DNA from: JAWCLZ01 sp038850275 | GTDB lineage: Archaea > Halobacteriota > JAWCLZ01 | Length of the DNA stretch: 20,059 nucleotides | Assembly (NCBI GenBank): GCA_038850275.1 | Contig: JAWCLZ010000022.1 | Coordinates: 1 to 20,059 of the forward strand | Direction: 5' to 3' | Part shown: piece after piece, positions 1 to 6,966 of the stretch | How the letters are laid out: every line of letters starts with the position of its first letter | How positions within the stretch are numbered: position 1 is the stretch's first letter | Notes under the pieces: generated by a model | Database searches by the model: none | Seen by the model: the letters and a program-made list of their open reading frames with translations, nothing else | Told to the model about the DNA's origin: nothing | Made by a program: the position numbers and the translations under genes

Positions 1-91
1 TTAATTTGGTTTTTCATTCTTTTAAAGGCTTTAAGGCTTGTAGTTCCAAGGTCAGAAAATGCCTCAAGAAAAGAAACTTATATTAGTTATA

Positions 92-166
92 TGGGCCCGC
101 GGAGATTCGAACTCCGGACCTCACGGTTATCAGCCGTGCGCTCCAACCAGGCTAAGCTACGGGCCC
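92..166 (-). tRNA. tRNA-Ile (anticodon GAU)
   Basis: Read on the minus strand this folds as a complete cloverleaf. The acceptor stem is GGGCCCG paired with CGGGCCC, the T arm contains GTTCGAATC, and the anticodon loop CTGATAA gives GAU. The discriminator base is A and no CCA is encoded, as is common in archaea. No intron is visible. A TATA-like box lies about 30 bp upstream. Confidence 0.96.
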
Positions 167-194
167 GCGCCTCGCTTTGAGGTATAGCTGCAAG

Positions 195-205
195 GGTATA
201 AATTG
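195..205 (-). promoter_or_regulatory. TATA-like box upstream of tRNA-Ile
   Basis: On the minus strand the sequence reads CAATTTATACCC. Its centre is about 30-35 bp upstream of the mature tRNA-Ile 5' end at 166. That matches the position of an archaeal TATA box for a tRNA gene transcribed with little leader. Assigned from position and composition only. Confidence 0.45.
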
Positions 206-302
206 TTTTTGCATTATGATCACCATGGCATTAAAAAATAAAAGGTGAGCTTCTCTTCGCGTGCTGAATCGCTGGAGAGATATATTTTATTTCTTTATTT
301 CC

Positions 303-812
303 TCAGTTTGCAGCAAGATTATTAATATCAATATTAGGAGGAGGATTGTCCATAAGGTATAGTCGATTAGCGATTAGCGATGGTGGTGTTGGTGTGGGTA
401 TTGGAGTAGGCATGGGATTGGGCGTTAGCGCAGGAGTTGGGGAGGGGCGTAATCTTTGCCTAGATATGGGAAATAAAGAGCTGCAGTTGGAGTTGGTGGT
501 GTGGGAGGTGGTAACAGAGGAAGGATTGTGATTTATAATTGGGGCTGAGCTATTTCTAGGCTTAGCTATTTAGTGTTATTGTATTTATCATTATCAATGT
601 ATGAATTGTGAAAATATGGGTTGTATTAGTGCTGAGTCCAATGACATTGTAATAGCGATTAGTGGTATAGCGTAAGGGTGCATTGATGAGTATTTGATAA
701 CCCCCGAGATTTGGATCATAAGTTGGACTCCAAGCAAGATTTACAAAGTTATAAGTCGAGGATCATGATCATTTGCTACCTTCGTAATATCTGGGAAAAA
801 ACTGTTATAGAA
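303..812 (-). pseudogene. Decayed surface-protein gene (Fn3-like domain plus Pro/Thr linker)
   Basis: No intact gene covers this stretch, but the minus strand holds a protein-like trail split over frames. About 812-741 reads PDITKVANDHDPRLITL and then a stop. About 762-562, in another frame, reads NFVNLAWSPTYDPNLGGYQI and continues with YYNVIGLSTNTTHIFTI. This is the pattern of a fibronectin type III domain: a V-LAW-P strand, GGYQI, an N-V-GL turn, and a T-HIFTI strand. Further on, two frames carry proline/threonine-rich linkers, LLPPPTPPTPT (about 515-480) and MPTPIPTPTPPS (about 420-375), ending at a stop at 303-305. At least two frameshifts and several stops are needed to join the pieces, so the gene is dead. 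The parent was probably an exported multidomain cell-surface protein. Confidence is good that this is coding debris and moderate for the Fn3 assignment. Confidence 0.55.
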
Positions 813-813
813 T

Positions 814-883
814 AAAATTAAAAATTAAAAATTAAAAATTAAAAATTAAAAATTAAAAATTAAAAATTAAAAATTAAAAATTA
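814..883. repeat. Tandem repeat: ten copies of a 7-bp unit
   Basis: The unit AAAATTA is repeated ten times without error over 70 bp. It lies between the decayed surface-protein gene and tRNA-Ala(GGC), ending 40 bp before the tRNA. It is a slippage-type microsatellite of pure A/T. No function is evident, and copy number is likely to vary between strains or be misassembled. Confidence 0.97.
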
Positions 884-923
884 ACAAAAGATTAAAGTAA
901 ATAGAGAGCGATTTTATTTAACT

Positions 924-995
924 GGGCCGGTAGATCAGTGGTAGATCGCCATCTTGGCATGGTGGAGGCCTCGGGTTCAAATCCCGACCGGTCCA
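924..995 (+). tRNA. tRNA-Ala (anticodon GGC)
   Basis: A full cloverleaf is visible: acceptor GGGCCGG with CCGGTCC, anticodon loop TTGGCAT giving GGC, and T loop TTCAAAT. The third acceptor pair is G3:U70, the alanine identity element, which confirms the amino acid. The discriminator is A, with no encoded CCA and no intron. It ends 17 bp before the stop codon of the convergent glycosylase gene. Confidence 0.96.
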
Positions 996-1012
996 TTACT
1001 CCATTAAGGCCA

Positions 1013-1636
1013 TTAAGTTTTCCTTGAAACATATGGATTGCTCTCTAGGTAAAATCTAAGTTTCAAAGGTAGATCTCTTGAGACACCTATTCTATAGCTG
1101 GATCGAATTTTAGCTTCCTCAGCTTTCCAATGGCAAATGAAAATCTCGCTCTCAATATTTGTTAAATCAGTGCCATTAAGTTCCTCGGTGATTTTCATTG
1201 CTTTGGTGAGTTTTCCAGGGCCGCTTGTGAGTTCAGTTAAATCACTTACTTTTCTATATTTTTTCATTTCCTCCACACCATTAAGGGGTTCAAGTGCTCT
1301 AATTAAAACAGCTCCCGCTTCATTTTCAGGGTGGGCAACTGCATTGAAAAGCCAGTTGGCGTGAACCATGTATATGAAGGCTCTGCCTGCTTCTCCCCAC
1401 ATTGGTTTGTTAAAATTCTTCATTCCCCTATAAGCTCGAGATGCAGGGTCTTTTTCACCATAGTAGGCCTCGGTTTCCACTATTTTACCAACTAGCAGTT
1501 TACTGTTAATTTTTCTAACCAACACTTTGCTGAGTAAGTTTTTTGCAACAAGAGCAGGGTCTTTTAAATAAAATTTTCTTGATAAAATCGTCATTTCTAT
1601 TTTTTGGGAATTGGTGGGCATATTGATAAATTTCAC
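1013..1636 (-). CDS. DNA-3-methyladenine (alkyladenine) glycosylase, Aag/MPG family
   Basis: Base-excision repair enzyme expected to cut alkylated purines such as 3-methyladenine from DNA. The family motif GKIVETEAYYGEKDPASRAY is near residues 50-70. Its glutamate corresponds to the catalytic general base of human AAG (Glu125) and its second tyrosine to the base-stacking Tyr127. Further conserved blocks follow: YMVHANWLFNAVAH, then AGAVLIRALEPLNG, then LTSGPGKLTKAM. The length of 207 residues is normal for the family. The first possible start is GTG at 1636, with in-frame ATG codons at residues 6 and 15. No Shine-Dalgarno sequence favours one, so the true start may be slightly internal, since homology begins near residue 20. 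A TATA-like run lies upstream near 1660-1690. It stands alone, between a tRNA and the panE operon. Confidence 0.93.
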   Translation of the reverse strand: MKFINMPTNSQKIEMTILSRKFYLKDPALVAKNLLSKVLVRKINSKLLVGKIVETEAYYGEKDPASRAYRGMKNFNKPMWGEAGRAFIYMVHANWLFNAVAHPENEAGAVLIRALEPLNGVEEMKKYRKVSDLTELTSGPGKLTKAMKITEELNGTDLTNIESEIFICHWKAEEAKIRSSYRIGVSRDLPLKLRFYLESNPYVSRKT

Positions 1637-1695
1637 TGGATTTAAAGTTTTTGGTAGAAAAGTATATATTTACCCTCCTTTATATATTTTTAATT

Positions 1696-1755
1696 GAGCG
1701 GGTGTATGCCGTTTTTGAAACTGCACAATCTAATCCATCCCCTACCAACCCGCTC
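1696..1755. other. GC-rich inverted repeat, possible structured RNA
   Basis: GAGCGGGT at 1696-1703 pairs perfectly with ACCCGCTC at 1748-1755, closing a 44-base interior that contains a smaller GTTT/AAAC hairpin near 1711-1721. The island is clearly richer in G and C than the A/T-rich spacer around it between the divergent glycosylase and panE genes. GC-rich structured islands in A/T-rich spacers are often small RNAs. Neither a C/D box pair nor an H/ACA tail is evident, so no class is assigned. Both strands are possible. Confidence 0.3.
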
Positions 1756-1819
1756 CAAATTATAAAATTAGAATGTTCTGCGATGGTTTTTTCTTCTTAA
1801 TAGCTAAATAGCAATTTGT

Positions 1820-2710
1820 ATGCAAATCGCGGTAATGGGTGCAGGTGCAATCGGAAGTTTATTTGGAGCATTGCTTGCTAGAGCAGGCTATGATGTTACC
1901 CTTATAGGTAGAGAGGCGCATGTTAGAGCTATCGTGGAAAAGGGATTGAGAGTAAGCGGTTTAGAGGAATTCAACATAAAGGTGAAAGCAGTAACTCGAG
2001 CAGTGGAAGCAGAGCTTTTTCTATTCACCGTTAAATCCTATGATACTGAACAGGCTGCTAGGGATATTCCAATTGGAGGGAAGACGGTTATTCTCACGCT
2101 GCAAAATGGAATTGGAAATGAAGAGACCATCGCAAATATAGTTGGTGTTGGGCGAGTGATAAGCGGGAAAACCGCTTATGGCTCAACATTGCTTGAACCG
2201 GGGCATATTAGATTCACAGGCAGGGGTGAAACTGTAATTGGCGAGCTGGATGGCAGGGTTACGCAGAGAATAAAGGCTATTGCGGAGCTTTTGAATAGCG
2301 CAGGTATTAAGACCTCTATCGCCATAGATATGCAGACGAAGATCTGGGAGAAGCTTATAATAAATACAGGTATAAATGCGATCACTGCGATAACTGGGTT
2401 AAGAAATGGAGAGATTTTGAAATTCAAGGAATTAAAAGCGCTTTTGAAACTAGCAGTTGAAGAAGCTATTGCAGTTGCAGGAGCAAGTGGTATAGTTATG
2501 AAGAGCGATATGGTTGAGCGCACAATAGCAGTTGCTCAAGCTACAGCTGAAAATCAATCTTCCATGCTGCAGGATGTTAAAAGAGGCAAGAGAACTGAGA
2601 TCGAGGCAATCAATGGGGCAATTGTAAAACTAGGGGAAAGATATGGTATACCAACTCCTATTAATCTCGCTCTCACTGCTTTAGTGAAAAGCATAGAAGG
2701 GAGGAAATAA
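1820..2710 (+). CDS. panE: 2-dehydropantoate 2-reductase (ketopantoate reductase)
   Basis: Reduces 2-dehydropantoate to pantoate with NADPH, an early step of coenzyme A synthesis in the cytoplasm. The N-terminus is a Rossmann fold with the dinucleotide motif GAGAIG (Gly7, Gly9, Gly12). The mid-region FTVKSYDT and LQNGIGNEE blocks are typical of ApbA/PanE. The C-terminal helical domain begins near residue 170 with IWEKLIINTGINAITAITG. Lys178 and Asn182 match the catalytic lysine and substrate-binding asparagine of the family, and SSMLQDVKRGKRTEIEAING follows. The 296-residue length is standard. The ATG at 1820 opens directly into the first beta strand, so the start is secure despite the lack of a ribosome site; it may be a leaderless transcript. 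The next gene starts 1 bp after its stop. Confidence 0.93.
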   Translation: MQIAVMGAGAIGSLFGALLARAGYDVTLIGREAHVRAIVEKGLRVSGLEEFNIKVKAVTRAVEAELFLFTVKSYDTEQAARDIPIGGKTVILTLQNGIGNEETIANIVGVGRVISGKTAYGSTLLEPGHIRFTGRGETVIGELDGRVTQRIKAIAELLNSAGIKTSIAIDMQTKIWEKLIINTGINAITAITGLRNGEILKFKELKALLKLAVEEAIAVAGASGIVMKSDMVERTIAVAQATAENQSSMLQDVKRGKRTEIEAINGAIVKLGERYGIPTPINLALTALVKSIEGRK

Positions 2711-2711
2711 T

Positions 2712-3182
2712 TTGAATTTTAACCTTCCACCGATTTTAGCGGTTATTCTAATTGCAATGACTCCCATTTCTGAATTAAGAGGTGCAATCCCAGTTGCTAT
2801 TGGAATTTATAAGATGAATCCCCTAGATGCTTTTCTGCTTAGCTTTTTGGGAAATATTCTACCAGTTGCACCATTGCTCCTTTTTCTAAATCCAGTGGAG
2901 CATTGGCTTAGGAGATATCAGTTTTTTGATAGATTTTTTAACTGGCTATTTGAAAGGACAAAGCGCAGATTAAGTGAGGATATAGCGAAATATAAAGCCC
3001 TGGCGCTCTGCATGTTTGTAGCACTCCCTCTCCCTGCAACAGGTGCTTGGACTGGCTGTGCAGCTGCATTTATATTCGGCTTGAAATTTCGCTACGCTTT
3101 TCCAGCAATAGTTTTTGGAGTATTTATCGCTGGGATCCTAGTTACTCTAGCCTCAATGGGTGTAATAGCTTTATGGGGATAG
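2712..3182 (+). CDS. Small multi-drug export family membrane protein (COG2426-like)
   Basis: A 156-residue polytopic membrane protein. The N-terminal signature TPISELRGAIPVAIGIYK, followed by a hydrophobic helix and GNILPVAPLLLFLNPVEHWL, is characteristic of the putative small multi-drug export family (PF06695). A charged cytoplasmic stretch (FERTKRRLSEDIAKYKALAL) leads into PLPATGAWTGCAAAF and a final hydrophobic helix. Transport substrate and true function are not established for the family. The start is TTG at 2712, chosen because GGGAGG at about 2699-2704 sits at proper Shine-Dalgarno spacing and homology begins at once. It is almost fused to panE (1 bp gap), so the two should be cotranscribed and perhaps translationally coupled. 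Confidence 0.85.
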   Translation: MNFNLPPILAVILIAMTPISELRGAIPVAIGIYKMNPLDAFLLSFLGNILPVAPLLLFLNPVEHWLRRYQFFDRFFNWLFERTKRRLSEDIAKYKALALCMFVALPLPATGAWTGCAAAFIFGLKFRYAFPAIVFGVFIAGILVTLASMGVIALWG

Positions 3183-3191
3183 CTAGAGAGA

Positions 3192-3863
3192 TCAGAAGGT
3201 AATCTCCCTTCCAACGATCACTTGCTCCACTTTGAGCTTGGGATGTGCCTCGAGGCACTGTAAAATCGTTCTTAAAGTCAGTTCGAAGTCTCGCTCAGAT
3301 TTGCTTCCAAAATAGCTGAATTCTAGATAAGCACCAAGGTCTCCAATTGCTCCAGCATTGACGAAGTAGAAATTCCTTGAACCTGCCGAAAGCTTTTCGC
3401 AATATCTCTTTATCTCAGCCATAGCTGTTTTAGAAGTATAGCTTGTTTTGATGATCATTCTATTTAGTGCTTGGGAAAAGATTTTTTCACTTGCGATTTC
3501 CCTAGGCCATTTCTCAGCTTTTCTAATTATAATTCTATCTCCCTCTCCCGCATTGTAAAAGAGCTGTAGGTTCTCAACTATGAAGCCGAAGTGATTCACA
3601 GCGGAATAGGGCTGGGATGTGCCGAAAAATATGCAAATTGCAGAGCCAGGCGGCCAGTAAGATAGATCCCCCTTGGTGGATTTTTCAGAGGGATTTTCAT
3701 AGTCAAGTTTAAAAGGCACTTCGAAGTATATTTCTTCCTGCCAGAGCTTTACCTCTCCCTCTATGGGTAGTTTCTCAAATATAGTTTTAGCAGTATCTGG
3801 ATTTCTATCATCTACTCGAGCTCTCGCCCTGCCTTTTCCAATTATTTCAATTTCCAGTTCCAT
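3192..3863 (-). CDS. Cyclophilin-like domain protein with extra C-terminal domain
   Basis: Residues 1-115 match the cyclophilin-like family (PF04126, formerly DUF369; COG2164; compare the structure of Thermotoga TM1367). Landmarks are the LWQEEIYFEVPF strand, GDLSYWPPGSAICIFFG, and SAVNHFGFIVENL. These proteins have the cyclophilin barrel, but isomerase activity is not established. Single-domain members are about 120-130 residues, whereas this one has 223. The additional C-terminal part (about 116-223) contains EIKRYCEKLSAG, AGAIGDLGAYLEFSYFG and a final EQVIVGREI strand, and I do not recognise it. The ATG at 3863 opens straight into the first strand. It converges on the exporter gene with a 9-bp gap. 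Confidence 0.8.
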   Translation of the reverse strand: MELEIEIIGKGRARARVDDRNPDTAKTIFEKLPIEGEVKLWQEEIYFEVPFKLDYENPSEKSTKGDLSYWPPGSAICIFFGTSQPYSAVNHFGFIVENLQLFYNAGEGDRIIIRKAEKWPREIASEKIFSQALNRMIIKTSYTSKTAMAEIKRYCEKLSAGSRNFYFVNAGAIGDLGAYLEFSYFGSKSERDFELTLRTILQCLEAHPKLKVEQVIVGREITF

Positions 3864-4006
3864 CTCAAAAATGATTCGACGAAACAGATATTAAGGTTTT
3901 GGCTTTGTAGAACTCTTTCCTTTCTTCTGGTTTATTTTCTATTCAAAAATATGAGGCAAGTAGGCTCCGTATTGTAAAAAAAATTTCTAGAAGAGCAACT
4001 ACGCAT

Positions 4007-4256
4007 TCAACCAAGTCCCTCTCGGCAACTTTTCTTCGAGTCCACCTTCACCTCGTGCTGAATCCAACTAATCTGCTGGCTATCTGGAGAAATACCATAA
4101 ACAAATCTACCACCTATCATTCTCCATTGCCTGCCTATAGCCGTCTTGATCCCACATAGGATTAGGTGGAACAATATCAAATTTCTGCAGGCTTCCATCC
4201 TTTACCAAAAACTTCGGGTCTGCAAACGGGTCTCCTTGGCTCGGGAATGAGCAAGC
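4007..4256 (-). pseudogene. Remnant of an unrecognised, probably extracellular protein gene
   Basis: The minus strand carries a protein-like trail broken once. Frame A (about 4256-4110) reads FPSQGDPFADPKFLVKDG and continues through FDIVPPNPMWDQDGYRQAM before a stop at 4107-4109. Shifting frame at about 4110-4115 gives RFVYGISPDSQQISWIQHEV, which runs to a stop at 4007-4009. The two halves join smoothly at GYRQAMENDRW/RFVYG, as expected of a single decayed frame. Frame A begins right after an in-frame stop, where the plus-strand regulator homology begins. The aromatic, Asp/Asn/Pro-rich make-up resembles surface proteins, but no family is recognised. A short annotated-looking frame from 4198 to 4007 mixes the two and is not a gene. 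Confidence 0.4.
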
Positions 4257-4462
4257 TTACATTCTACAAGTACTTCCTGGATTTAGAGGAATTGGGCTTA
4301 GTTGCTGCAACAAGAAAAATTGGAAGGGCTACTCTATATAAGGTAAACCTAGAGAACCCTATCATAAAAATGCTTATTGAATACGAAAGACAGCTTTCAT
4401 TACAAATAGCAGAAAAAGAAAAAGCCAAAATGCGAAAGGTGGCTCCAATGTTAACGAGATAA
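4247..4462 (+). pseudogene. C-terminal piece of a winged-helix transcriptional regulator
   Basis: From Met at 4247 the frame reads GMSKLTFYKYFLDLEELGLV, then TRKIGRATLYKVNLENP, and ends with a helix rich in Leu, Gln and charged residues (YERQLSLQIAEKE). This is the recognition helix, wing and dimerisation helix of archaeal winged-helix regulators of about 100-120 residues. The usual first 35-45 residues (helices 1 and 2) are missing. The open frame extends back to 4166, but those 27 residues look unlike the family and overlap coding debris on the opposite strand. The gene is therefore most likely 5'-truncated by a rearrangement near 4245-4255. A short functional product of 72 codons is possible but unlikely to bind DNA normally. 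Confidence 0.55.
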
Positions 4463-4869
4463 AGAAAAATTATTCAGTTATTCAGTTAAACTCTTTTTAT
4501 ATGAGAATTTATTTTATATATAATTATTTTTTAAAATAATTATTTTTTAAAAGTACGCATATAATTGCTTGCAATCCTACTTTTCAAGAAATATTTGAAT
4601 TTGAACTATGGAGATTCAAGGGGAACTCCTGGAGTTGATGATTGATATTGTGAGGAGATTGAAGTTAAATTCTATCCCTCATTTACTCCTTAGAGGTTTC
4701 TCTCTAGATTTAGCTCAACTCTTTTGAAAAACTATTGAGGAGAACTCTTTCTCTTTCTATACTCGTTTTTGAAGAAATATTCATATGTTTTATTTTTCCC
4801 TTGTCTTTCATATGCTAAAATTTAAAGTTGAAGCTGCATAAAAATATTCATTCTAAACCCAAATTGGTA
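4463..4869. other. A/T-rich spacer with no clear gene
   Basis: About 400 bp between the regulator fragment and tRNA-Ala(CGC). It contains an exact 16-bp tandem duplication (4521-4552) and a 40-codon frame from ATG 4608 to TGA 4727 that opens MEIQGELLELMIDIVRRL. That frame has no ribosome site and no family I recognise, so it may be chance or another fragment. No RNA motif or promoter stands out. Confidence 0.5.
4521..4552. repeat. Exact 16-bp tandem duplication
   Basis: TAATTATTTTTTAAAA occurs twice back to back (4521-4536 and 4537-4552). Each copy contains TTTTTTAAAA, so the block is also close to self-complementary. It lies in the A/T-rich spacer downstream of the truncated regulator. It could act as a transcription stop signal or simply be a slippage product. 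Confidence 0.9.
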
Positions 4870-4941
4870 TGGACTCGACGGGATTCGAACCCGTGGCCTC
4901 TGCCTTGCGAAGGCAGTGCTCTTCCCCTGAGCTACGAGCCC
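4870..4941 (-). tRNA. tRNA-Ala (anticodon CGC)
   Basis: On the minus strand the acceptor GGGCTCG pairs with CGAGTCC, including the alanine-specific G3:U70 pair. The anticodon loop TTCGCAA gives CGC, and the T arm has GTTCGAATC. Discriminator A, no CCA encoded, no intron. This is the second alanine isoacceptor in the window. It lies just downstream of the pilus platform gene on the same strand. Confidence 0.96.
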
Positions 4942-4986
4942 CGCTTAAATTTTATTATTTGTAATCAGTCTAATTAAAGTTTCCAT

Positions 4987-6966
4987 CTATCCCACGATCA
5001 TTCCAAATAAAATTCTGCTTGAAATTGTGAAAATGGAGAATACTAGGACTGCTATGGGCATGGCAATGCCTAAATCGAACATGAATTGCGCCTTGTCATC
5101 CCCATGTTCGATTCCAGCTATGAAGCGTATTAATATGAAGGTAAGCAATACTAGGTATATTCCTATTATTAACACGAAGTGCTCAGGCGCTATGCTCATT
5201 TCAGTGAATTTAGGTACCATGGGTAAAAATTTTTTACTCTCGCTTGGCAGAGATGGCATTTCTTGCATAATGCTCGCAAGCAGCTTTGCGACTACTTCAG
5301 CTAGGGCGAGGGTTACTCCTCCGATTAATGGAGCGAAAAGCACTGCGGTGGTGCGCATCATACTCGTCATTGTATATAAAGCACGTTTTATGTTCTCCTC
5401 CACTGCCTGCAGTTCTTTTAAGTGATCTGCTAATTTTACTAGGGCTATGCCTGCAGCTTCATTGCTTTTTTGCACGCTCTCTATAAATAGCTTCATTGTG
5501 GCTAGTATTCTATCTGAGTATACCTCTTTAAGTGCGCCGAATTCTTCGTTGAAGAGAGCTTCTTTCATTGTGGTGCGCATTGCAACGAAGTTATAGGCAA
5601 TGGAGGAAAATATAGCTGCAATCTCAGAGCCTTCCATTGTTTCTGAGGTATATGCAAATGCCTCCTCAGCGGATTTACCCTCGGATATCCTCTTACCTAG
5701 AATGTAGAGAGCATCTGAAAATTCTCCCTCCATTTTTCTGATTCTATCTCTAATTTGCTTATATGGGAGATATATTCCTATGCAGTAAATTGATATCGCA
5801 GTTGCAATACCCCAGATGACTGGCAGTGTGGCAGGCAGGAAGCTATTCAGCTGGCTGAGTGTAGTAATGCTTGCATTCCAAGTGATCAATTGGGATTTAA
5901 TTTCTGGTATTCCTAGAGCTAGATAGAGAAAACTGGGCAGTGCAATTACCGTGCCAGTTGCAATTGCAATAGCAGCTATGGTATATCTTTGCTTTGGACT
6001 TGGCAGGTTTTCGTGACTCGCGGGAATTTGAGGTGGTGTGAATGCAGCTGGTCTTTTGAGGAGAATGGAATAAGCATAGGTAAAGGTTATTACAGGTAGC
6101 AAAAGATTGTAGATCAATGCAAGTTCAAAGGTATTAATCCTATATCCAATTACACTAGCTGCTGGGAGCATTGCCACAAGTGCCAGCGGGATCATCACTC
6201 CTATGGAGTAAAGCACGGTGGTTGGAGCGTGAAGTCTGCTGGCGAATTCATCCATTATATTTTTGGTACCCTCTAGCACTACATCTAGAGCTCGATTGAG
6301 TGTTATAATCCGCTGAGCTTCATCTGGCTCTCCAAGCGAGCTTCTTATGAGGTGTATGGCTCTCTTGAAGTGAGTGCTCCATTCTCCCCATTCACTTGCG
6401 AAATTTGTTATTGCATCATCGATACTGCTATGGACTCTGAAATGCATATCCCACATCAATTTGCGTAAATCCTTTGCCAGCGGGCGATTTGAGTTTTCAG
6501 CTGCAAATTTTATTGAGCGCTCGATGTTTGAAACGAGTTTCATATTCATAACAATGTAGGATAGTACTTCGGGAGCATCTCCGAGGGAATGAATTTTGAG
6601 GTATTTTGCATATATTTTTGGGTAATTGCTCACGTAGTGAAGCACTAGCAAGGGTATTGCTACTGTTGATAGTAAAAGTAAGATAGCAGTTGAAGGTGGG
6701 ATACCGCTGAAGCCATAGCTGTAAAGAACGATGAAATCAAGGATTAGGAAGAGGAATAGAGTTGAAAGAGCAAGGAAATAGGCAAAAGCAAGTACTTCGT
6801 GCACTTCTAGATCTAGACCTGTGAAATCGATAGAGCGAAGGAGTTCTTTACTCGCTTTTATTTCGATTTTTTGCTTCAATTCATCTAGGTCTCGAAATAG
6901 GAACTTTAAAGCTTTAGTGGAATTCTTACATGCCTTGGTGTACCAGTTTGCTTCCGCTTCAAACAT
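4987..6966 (-). CDS. TadC/ArlJ-like membrane platform protein of a type IV pilus-type system (two T2SSF domains)
   Basis: Polytopic inner-membrane protein that would anchor the assembly ATPase encoded just upstream and drive assembly or secretion of type IV pilin-like subunits. The 659 residues hold two GspF/T2SSF repeats. The first runs from about residue 115 (LSYIVMNMKLVSNIERSI, then LRKLMWDMHFR) and ends in paired hydrophobic helices near 245-300. A linker of two helices follows (about 330-400). The second repeat starts near 410 (MEGEFSDALYILGKRISEGK, then SAEEAFAYT) and ends in hydrophobic helices around 540-575 and 595-655. A helix pair near residues 70-115 precedes the first repeat. The start ATG at 6966 directly follows the ATPase stop codon, so the genes form one operon. 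No pilin or prepilin peptidase gene is adjacent. Confidence 0.88.
   Translation of the reverse strand: MFEAEANWYTKACKNSTKALKFLFRDLDELKQKIEIKASKELLRSIDFTGLDLEVHEVLAFAYFLALSTLFLFLILDFIVLYSYGFSGIPPSTAILLLLSTVAIPLLVLHYVSNYPKIYAKYLKIHSLGDAPEVLSYIVMNMKLVSNIERSIKFAAENSNRPLAKDLRKLMWDMHFRVHSSIDDAITNFASEWGEWSTHFKRAIHLIRSSLGEPDEAQRIITLNRALDVVLEGTKNIMDEFASRLHAPTTVLYSIGVMIPLALVAMLPAASVIGYRINTFELALIYNLLLPVITFTYAYSILLKRPAAFTPPQIPASHENLPSPKQRYTIAAIAIATGTVIALPSFLYLALGIPEIKSQLITWNASITTLSQLNSFLPATLPVIWGIATAISIYCIGIYLPYKQIRDRIRKMEGEFSDALYILGKRISEGKSAEEAFAYTSETMEGSEIAAIFSSIAYNFVAMRTTMKEALFNEEFGALKEVYSDRILATMKLFIESVQKSNEAAGIALVKLADHLKELQAVEENIKRALYTMTSMMRTTAVLFAPLIGGVTLALAEVVAKLLASIMQEMPSLPSESKKFLPMVPKFTEMSIAPEHFVLIIGIYLVLLTFILIRFIAGIEHGDDKAQFMFDLGIAMPIAVLVFSIFTISSRILFGMIVG

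Noticed and set aside
346..531. 61-codon plus-strand frame rich in Gly-Val with an AGGAGGAGGA run next to its TTG
   Set aside because: The purine run touches the start codon, leaving no proper spacing. The Gly-Val pattern is the reverse complement of a Pro/Thr linker that continues a protein-like trail on the minus strand.
4166..4246. ATG 4166 as start of an intact regulator gene
   Set aside because: The 27 residues before 4247 do not resemble a winged-helix N-terminus and overlap a protein-like trail on the other strand; there is no ribosome site.
4608..4727. 40-codon frame in the A/T-rich spacer before tRNA-Ala(CGC)
   Set aside because: No ribosome site, no recognised family, and short enough to occur by chance; noted in the spacer entry only.
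5027..5486. Plus-strand frames of 66-132 residues inside the pilus platform gene
   Set aside because: They are antisense to a convincing 659-residue gene with domain-level matches; similar shadows lie inside the glycosylase, panE, UbiA, DUF1464 and thiC genes.
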